This document shows, piece by piece, positions 7,447 to 11,605 of a stretch of 11,605 nt of DNA. Position 1 is the first letter of the stretch; each line of letters opens with the position of its first letter. The translations under genes were made by a program, and so were the position numbers. Origin of the DNA: an uncultured Collinsella sp. (GTDB lineage Bacteria; Actinomycetota; Coriobacteriia; Coriobacteriales; Coriobacteriaceae); contig URKV01000052.1 in the NCBI GenBank assembly GCA_900548565.1, positions 1 through 11,605 on the forward strand. The letters run 5' to 3'. The notes under the pieces are model-generated. The model saw only the letters and a list, made by a program, of their open reading frames with translations. It ran no database searches and was not told the origin of the DNA.

Positions 7447-8832
7447 CTACGCCGTCAACGGCGCCGGCTCATGCGGCTCGCCGTTCAGCTCGACGATGAC
7501 CTGCGTGCCAACGCCCTCCTGGGACTTCACGCGCATGCCGGAATCTTCTCCGTAAAAGAAATGGATGCGCTGAAGTACGTTAAAGAGCGCCAGGCCGCAA
7601 CCTCGCTTGACGGAGCCGTCGGCGGTAATGCTCTCGGGCTCCTCTCGGCGATGTTGCTCAAACAGATGCGCGCAGACCTCTTCGCTCATACCGATGCCAT
7701 CGTCCTCGACGATGATCTCCAAACCGTCATCGGTCTCGAAAGCCCTAACATGAATAGAAAGCGGCTCGGTCTCGCGCTGCGCGTGTTTGATGCAGTTTTC
7801 GAGCAACGGCTGCAAGATAAACGGCGGCACCAGGCTGTCGCGCACCTCAAAGTCGATATCGACCGAGACGCGCAAACGGCCGTCGCCATACCGGGCCTGC
7901 ATAAGATTGATATAACGAGTACCCTGTTCCACCTCGTGCTCGAGCGTTGTGAGGGTATCGGAATCAGAAAGCGTCTGACGGTAGTAGTTGGAGAAGTCGA
8001 TCAGCAGCGATCGCGCCTTGTCGGGCTCGGTTCGAACGAGCGACACGATCGTGCTAATGGTATTGAATAGAAAATGCGGGTCGACCTGCGACTGCAGGGC
8101 ACGAAGCTCAACGCGGGCCGTGAGCTCGTCCTGGCGCTCGAGCTCAAAGCTCGCAAGCTGCGTGGAAATGAGGTCGGCAAAGCCCGAGGCAAGCGCCGTC
8201 TGGCGCATATCGATACTGCTCAGACGGGGATAATACAGCTCGAGCGTGCCCACGCAATGCCCGCGCACGGTAAGCGGTGCGACAATACCGGCGCGCAGGC
8301 GCGGAAAGTAGCCACCCGTCTCGGTCGAGGCATCGCGCGAGAACACGCTTTGCTCACCGCTGTTGATCACGTTGAGCGTAGTCCGCAGCACCACCGGGGT
8401 GCCCGCGGGGCATTTTGCCGAGTCCTCGCCCCAGCTTGCCAACACCTGCTTGCCGTCGGTAAAGCAGATGGCAGAGGCGATAGTTTCGGACAGGATGATC
8501 TTAGAGGCACCCAGGGCAGCTTCGGGCGTAAGGCCGCGCGACGTGTAGGCGAATATTTTCGACGCGATGGCGAGCGTGCGGTCGGTAGCGCTCGATGTGA
8601 GGTCGTCGGGAACGACAAAGACGTACGAGAAGAAGAAGCACAGCATGACCAAGCCGGCAATGACGACAACGGCCGGAACGGGATTGGGATTATCGGTTAG
8701 ATCCCAGATGAGCAGCAGGATAAGCAGCGGAACGACAATACCGAGCAAGATGGCTTGAACCACATGCTGAGCGGTACGAAAGACCTTGGTAGAGTTGTAG
8801 CTCTTGCCCAGAATCAGCCTATTGAGATCCAC
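7447..8832 (-). CDS. LytS/YehU-like sensor histidine kinase (system 2)
   Basis: This 461-residue sensor kinase has the same plan as the one at 1575-2918. Membrane helices are at about 24-43 and 54-74, then a GAF-like region ends with AGIVAPLTVRGHCVGTLELYY, followed by the HisK box QSQVDPHFLFNTI with H253 and an ATPase domain with N346 (QPLLENCIKHA), DDGIGM (377-382) and a glycine segment near RGCGLALFN. Two motif changes stand out: the usual NPHFLFN reads DPHFLFN, and DNGxG reads DDGIG. Both are conservative and activity is likely. I prefer the GTG at 8832 because AAGGAG (8839-8844) lies 6 bases upstream. The ATG at 8838 touches that site directly. ATGs at 8862 and 8901 have no site and fall beside or in front of a hairpin. 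It should phosphorylate the LytTR regulator encoded just downstream. Confidence 0.92.
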   Translation of the reverse strand: MDLNRLILGKSYNSTKVFRTAQHVVQAILLGIVVPLLILLLIWDLTDNPNPVPAVVVIAGLVMLCFFFSYVFVVPDDLTSSATDRTLAIASKIFAYTSRGLTPEAALGASKIILSETIASAICFTDGKQVLASWGEDSAKCPAGTPVVLRTTLNVINSGEQSVFSRDASTETGGYFPRLRAGIVAPLTVRGHCVGTLELYYPRLSSIDMRQTALASGFADLISTQLASFELERQDELTARVELRALQSQVDPHFLFNTISTIVSLVRTEPDKARSLLIDFSNYYRQTLSDSDTLTTLEHEVEQGTRYINLMQARYGDGRLRVSVDIDFEVRDSLVPPFILQPLLENCIKHAQRETEPLSIHVRAFETDDGLEIIVEDDGIGMSEEVCAHLFEQHRREEPESITADGSVKRGCGLALFNVLQRIHFFYGEDSGMRVKSQEGVGTQVIVELNGEPHEPAPLTA

Positions 8833-8844
8833 CGTCATCTCCTT
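8830..8844 (-). promoter_or_regulatory. Ribosome site deciding a GTG start for kinase 2
   Basis: AAGGAG at 8839-8844 (minus strand) is followed directly by ATG (8836-8838) and ACG, then GTG (8830-8832). Only the GTG has a normal spacing of 6 bases. The gene therefore probably starts at 8832 with GTG-GAT-CTC. Confidence 0.7.
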
Positions 8845-8866
8845 CTTACTGACGCACCCCATAGCA

Positions 8867-8892
8867 ATAAAGAGGGCCGCAAGCGACCCTCT
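8867..8892 (-). terminator. Hairpin after the amidohydrolase gene
   Basis: On the minus strand a 10-bp stem including one G-T pair (arms 8883-8892 and 8871-8880) has a tight CTTG loop and is followed by TTATT. The stem is strong but the U-tract is broken, so it may terminate only partly. It lies about 60 bases after the amidohydrolase stop and 27 bases before the ATG at 8838, which leaves no room for a separate promoter of the kinase 2 operon downstream of it. Confidence 0.65.
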
Positions 8893-8894
8893 CC

Positions 8895-8909
8895 ATTGCA
8901 TTATGCAAT
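8895..8909 (-). promoter_or_regulatory. Palindrome over a possible promoter of system 2
   Basis: ATTGCAT-n-ATGCAAT is a perfect 7-1-7 inverted repeat. It covers CATAAT (8900-8905 on the minus strand), which differs from the -10 consensus at one base. The -35 is weak (ATGTAA at 17 bases, or TTGATG at 20). The symmetry is that expected for a dimeric repressor rather than for LytTR proteins, which use direct repeats. Transcription from here would include the 8867-8892 hairpin in the leader of the kinase gene. Confidence 0.45.
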
Positions 8910-8950
8910 CAAATACTGTGTTTTACATCAAGCCATCGATGAACGGTAGC

Positions 8951-10228
8951 TTAGGCGCTGTACTTGTTTGCCTCGCCGAAGGTGCCGGCCTCGACAATCC
9001 AGCCGTCCTTCATGATGACGTCCATGTTGTCGGTGTTGAGCACGTGGATGTCGGCGGCGACGTCACCGTTGACGACCAGCAGGTCGGCGCACTTGCCGGC
9101 CTCGATGGAACCGGTCTCGTCCTCGATGTGGCACATCTTGGCACCGTTGAGGGTGGCACAGGTGATGGTCTCGACCGGGGTGAAGCCGATCTTGTCGACG
9201 AACTCGTACATCTCCTCGATGGAGCAGGTGCCGTACGGGGTGACGAAGGAGAAGGAGTCGGAGCCGATCGTCATGACGACGCCGCGCTTCTTGGCCTCGC
9301 GCAGGCAGTCGTAGTTGCGCTGCAGCTCCTTCTCGACCAGGGTGCCCTCGTACTTGTCGTGCAGCTCGGGGACGTAGACGGGCGGATAGGTGGCGTACCA
9401 GGTGGGCAGGAAGGCGATCGTCGGGGTGAAGAAGGTGCCCTGCTCGGCCATGAGGTCCATGGTGCGCTCATCGATATCGAAGCCGTGAATCAACTGCTCG
9501 CAGCCAAAGCGAACGGAATCGTAGGCAGCGGCGTGGTTGTTGTAGCAGTGGCTCCACACGGGGATGCCGACCATCTTTGCCTCTTCGACCACGGCCTGGA
9601 TCTCCTCGGAGCAATAGTGCTGGTCGCGGCCGGAGTCCCAGCGCCAGATGCCGCCACCGGTAGCCCAGATCTTGATGGCATCGGGGTTCTCGCGCAGGCG
9701 ACGACGGACGGCCTTGCGCAGATCCCAAGGACCGTCGACCTGATCGCCCCAGGGGTGCGATTCCTTGTTGAGCTCTTGGCTGCAGTGGTGGGAGTCGCCG
9801 TGGCCGGCAACGCGGCAGAAGCCAAGGCCGGTGGCCAGAACGCGCGGGCCCCTGAAGACGCCCTTGTCGATGCAGTCACGGATCTGGATACCAAAGCGGC
9901 CGATCTCGCAGACGGTGGTGAGGCCGTGGGTGAGGCAGTCGTAGGCCTGCTTGACGGCGACGGCCTGCTTCTCGAGGAGCGGTTGCATGACCCAGTCGGT
10001 GTCATCGTCGGTCAAGTTGCCCGAGAAGTGCAGGTGGGTGTCGATCAGGCCGGGAAGGACAGTCTTGCCGGCGGCGTCGATAACCTCAACGCCCTCGGGA
10101 AGGTCCTGCATAGCACCGGCGTACTCGATCTTGCCGTTGTCGTCGACGAGAACGAGGGAGTTCTCGACCGGCTCGGCACCGGTACCGTCGATGAGCTTGC
10201 CGCCAACGATTGCGTACTTAGTGGACAT
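8951..10228 (-). CDS. Metal-dependent amidohydrolase, prolidase-like
   Basis: This 425-residue cytosolic enzyme of the amidohydrolase superfamily has the sequence plan of binuclear-metal Xaa-Pro dipeptidase-like members. The N-terminal beta-sandwich strands lead into PGLIDTHLHF with H65 and H67. K186 (AIKIWATGGG) is the likely carboxylated bridging lysine, H227 (VWSHCYN) and H248 (LIHGFD) complete the metal site, and D324 (IGSDSF) is the catalytic aspartate. The tail returns to the sandwich with GSIEAGKCADLLVVNGD. Length is normal and there is no signal peptide. A very strong AAGGAGGA sits 3 bases before the ATG. Codons are restricted to a preferred set (almost only AAG for Lys, mostly GAG, GTC and ATC), more so than in the kinase genes, which suggests high expression. 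The partly preserved amino-acid permease gene lies 131 bases upstream, fitting uptake followed by hydrolysis of a peptide or amide. The actual substrate remains open. Confidence 0.92.
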   Translation of the reverse strand: MSTKYAIVGGKLIDGTGAEPVENSLVLVDDNGKIEYAGAMQDLPEGVEVIDAAGKTVLPGLIDTHLHFSGNLTDDDTDWVMQPLLEKQAVAVKQAYDCLTHGLTTVCEIGRFGIQIRDCIDKGVFRGPRVLATGLGFCRVAGHGDSHHCSQELNKESHPWGDQVDGPWDLRKAVRRRLRENPDAIKIWATGGGIWRWDSGRDQHYCSEEIQAVVEEAKMVGIPVWSHCYNNHAAAYDSVRFGCEQLIHGFDIDERTMDLMAEQGTFFTPTIAFLPTWYATYPPVYVPELHDKYEGTLVEKELQRNYDCLREAKKRGVVMTIGSDSFSFVTPYGTCSIEEMYEFVDKIGFTPVETITCATLNGAKMCHIEDETGSIEAGKCADLLVVNGDVAADIHVLNTDNMDVIMKDGWIVEAGTFGEANKYSA

Positions 10229-10238
10229 GGTTCCTCCT

Positions 10239-10250
10239 TATGGATCCATA
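10239..10250. repeat. 12-bp perfect palindrome before amidohydrolase
   Basis: TATGGATCCATA reads the same on both strands and lies directly before the ribosome site of the amidohydrolase gene. It could be an operator for a dimeric protein, could fold in the RNA to tune translation, or could be chance. Confidence 0.4.
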
Positions 10251-10258
10251 TAGTGGGC

Positions 10259-10282
10259 GAGGCCATGTTGGGTTATGGCCTC
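10259..10282 (-). promoter_or_regulatory. 8-bp perfect hairpin in the permease-hydrolase spacer
   Basis: Arms GAGGCCAT (10275-10282 in minus-strand order) and ATGGCCTC (10259-10266) pair perfectly around an 8-base loop. No U-tract follows, so it is not an intrinsic terminator. It stands about 20 bases before the amidohydrolase ribosome site and could stabilise the downstream message or adjust translation. Confidence 0.5.
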
Positions 10283-10301
10283 ACAAAGCTACCCAAGTGG
10301 T

Positions 10302-10353
10302 GCCGGGTTCGGTGCGCGGAAGAGAGGGATCCGCGCACCCGATCCGCCCCGGC
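10302..10353 (-). terminator. Long GC-rich hairpin after the permease gene
   Basis: A perfect 10-bp stem (10311-10320 with 10330-10339) and a 9-base loop is extended, after unpaired bases, by a 6-bp outer stem (10302-10307 with 10348-10353). It begins a few bases after the permease stop. There is no U-run behind it, only CTTTG further on, so it is either a weak or factor-dependent terminator or an RNA processing and stabilising structure between two co-transcribed genes. Confidence 0.55.
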
Positions 10354-10359
10354 TAGGCG

Positions 10360-11556
10360 TTATTTTTTGCGGGAATTGGTGAAGGCCATGAGGGCCAGGC
10401 CAACGGCCAGCCAGCCGATCACGATGCTCCACTCCACCATGTTGAGGGAGGCGGGAGAGAACGGGACCACGAGCAGGCCGATGATGACGGCGCAGGCAGC
10501 GACAGCGAGGCTGATGCCAAACTTGCCGCCGGGCACCTCGTAGGGACGAGGCAGGTCGGGCTCGGTGAAGCGCATGCGCAGGCAAGCGAGGGCGACCATG
10601 CCGCAGGAGAAGATGAAGGCGAGAGCCGACACGTTGGTCAGAGGGATGAGCATGTTCTTGCCCAGGAACGGACCGATGACGGTGATGACACCCAGAACGG
10701 CGCAGGCGAGCTTGGGAGCGCCGGACTTGGGATCGACCTCGGCGAACTTCTCGGGCAGCTGGCCCTTGCGGCCCATGGCGAGCATGATGCGGCTCGTGGC
10801 GCCGTAGAAGGAGTTCATCGGGCCCATGGGTCCAAGCGTAGCGATGACGAGCATGGCCAGGTACAGGAGCATGTTGATGCCCTTGAGGCAGGCAAGCGCG
10901 GGAACCGGGCTCTTAACAAACTCATGCCAGTCGAGGATGGTGCCGAACGAGTAGATGCAGACCATGTAGAAGCCGCCGGCGGCCAGCAGGGCCAGGGAGA
11001 TGATCTTGCCGAACTTGTTCCAGTTGAGGCCCTCGGCTGCTTCCTCAGCCTGCTGAGGAATGGTATCGAAGCCGGCGTAGAAGAACGGGGTCAAAACCAG
11101 GACCGACACGATGCCGGCAAACAGGCTGGTGCTTTCGGTGGCGGGCTTGCCGCCGCCAGCACCGGTGACCTGGGAGAACACGGGCATGGCGTGTTCCGGC
11201 GAACCGGTGAACAGCGAGACACCCATGGCGAGCAGCATGCCGCAGAGCAGAGCCTTGGTCAGGAAGGCCTGGAGCTTGGCGGCCGAGCTGGCACCGCGGA
11301 AGTTGAGGAAGATGACGTAGACTGCAAAGCCGAGCGCGATCAGCGTCGGGAACAGGTAAACGTCGGCCCCCAGGATGGTGTAGAGCTTGACGGCGCGCAG
11401 CCACTCAAGGCCGGGCAGGCTGCCGAACATCTCGGACACGAGGGTCGAAATGGCGATGGCCTCCCACGGGCACAGGATGCCGTTACCCAGGGCCAAAAGC
11501 CATCCGGTGATGTAGCTCAGCGTACGGCCAAAGCTACGATCGACATACTCGACGAT
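10360..11556 (-). CDS. APC-family amino-acid permease, 5'-truncated
   Basis: The 398 native residues are the C-terminal part of an integral membrane transporter of the amino acid-polyamine-organocation superfamily. About ten hydrophobic segments are visible. The stretch GFDTIPQQAEEAAEGLNWNKFG (starting near residue 162 of the fragment) is a hallmark of this group, and the end SRKK is a basic cytosolic tail. The N-terminus, perhaps 60-100 residues with the first helices and the substrate-binding GxG region, lies beyond the contig end at 11556. A seemingly complete frame starting MYKRQ at 11571 is false: those five residues are translated Nextera mosaic end. The amidohydrolase gene follows 131 bases downstream in the same direction, so the pair may take up and process one substrate. 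Amino acid import, probably by proton symport or exchange, is expected from the family; specificity is unknown. Confidence 0.92.
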   Translation of the reverse strand: MVEYVDRSFGRTLSYITGWLLALGNGILCPWEAIAISTLVSEMFGSLPGLEWLRAVKLYTILGADVYLFPTLIALGFAVYVIFLNFRGASSAAKLQAFLTKALLCGMLLAMGVSLFTGSPEHAMPVFSQVTGAGGGKPATESTSLFAGIVSVLVLTPFFYAGFDTIPQQAEEAAEGLNWNKFGKIISLALLAAGGFYMVCIYSFGTILDWHEFVKSPVPALACLKGINMLLYLAMLVIATLGPMGPMNSFYGATSRIMLAMGRKGQLPEKFAEVDPKSGAPKLACAVLGVITVIGPFLGKNMLIPLTNVSALAFIFSCGMVALACLRMRFTEPDLPRPYEVPGGKFGISLAVAACAVIIGLLVVPFSPASLNMVEWSIVIGWLAVGLALMAFTNSRKK

Positions 11557-11605
11557 CTGTCTCTTATACACATCTCCGAGCCCACGAGACTCCTGAGCAT
11601 CTCGT
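11557..11605 (-). other. Nextera i7-side adapter (artefact)
   Basis: Bases 11557-11575 are the Tn5 mosaic end in reverse complement, 11576-11590 the read-2 primer segment, 11591-11598 (TCCTGAGC) match a Nextera i7 index, which I recall as N704, and 11599-11605 begin the P7 tail. This is library sequence joined to the genome at 11556. Confidence 0.98.

Noticed and set aside
8804..10543. 579-codon open frame on the plus strand
   Set aside because: It is antisense to the amidohydrolase, which has a complete active site and strong ribosome site. The opposite frame stays open because of GC-rich biased codons; its product is low-complexity (Val/Gly/Asp/Leu-rich) with no domain.
221..11556. CRISPR array, insertion sequence, integrase site or prophage genes
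   Set aside because: No regularly spaced repeats, transposase, integrase or terminal repeats were seen; gene style is even across the window apart from stronger codon bias in the amidohydrolase and permease.

Overview
The window is one assembled contig of about 11.5 kb of bacterial DNA (bases 49-11556) between two stretches of Illumina Nextera (Tn5) adapter, index sequences included (1-48 and 11557-11605). The adapters are library artefacts; the contig simply ends there, and the gene at the right end is cut by this boundary. The DNA is GC-rich and compact, with strong GGAGG-type ribosome binding sites. All ten genes lie on the minus strand. Two LytS/LytTR two-component systems, an Atg22-like UMF1 transporter, a cytosolic zinc phospholipase C-like protein and a prolidase-like amidohydrolase together would suit a gut Coriobacteriia genome such as Collinsella. 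That assignment is an inference from gene content and style, not from a marker gene.

In the direction of transcription (right to left) the layout is: a 5'-truncated APC amino-acid permease (11556-10360); a 131-bp spacer rich in RNA hairpins; a metal-dependent amidohydrolase of the prolidase type (10228-8951); a hairpin and a palindromic promoter region; a LytS-like sensor kinase and its LytTR response regulator (system 2, 8832-6674); a zinc-dependent phospholipase C-like protein (6581-5637); a UMF1-family MFS carrier (5535-4285); a leader with a terminator-like hairpin; a family 2 glycosyltransferase overlapping by ATGA the second LytS-like kinase, followed by its LytTR regulator (system 1, 4102-786); a terminator; a small MJ0936/YfcE-type phosphodiesterase (688-221); and a strong bidirectional terminator (179-213).

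The main theme is signalling tied to nutrient handling and the envelope. The two sensor kinases are clear paralogues, as are the two regulators. Both kinases keep the GAF-like, HisK_YehU-type and ATPase parts of LytS but have only two membrane helices in place of the LytS multi-helix sensor. Transport genes lie beside them (permease plus peptidase-like hydrolase upstream of system 2, UMF1 carrier between the systems). This resembles in outline the paired BtsSR/YpdAB pyruvate-sensing network of E. coli, but the targets here are not shown by the sequence. I did not find an unmistakably new system. The points most worth following are the duplicated two-component systems, the glycosyltransferase coupled to a sensor kinase, the leader hairpins, and the palindrome over the likely promoter of system 2.
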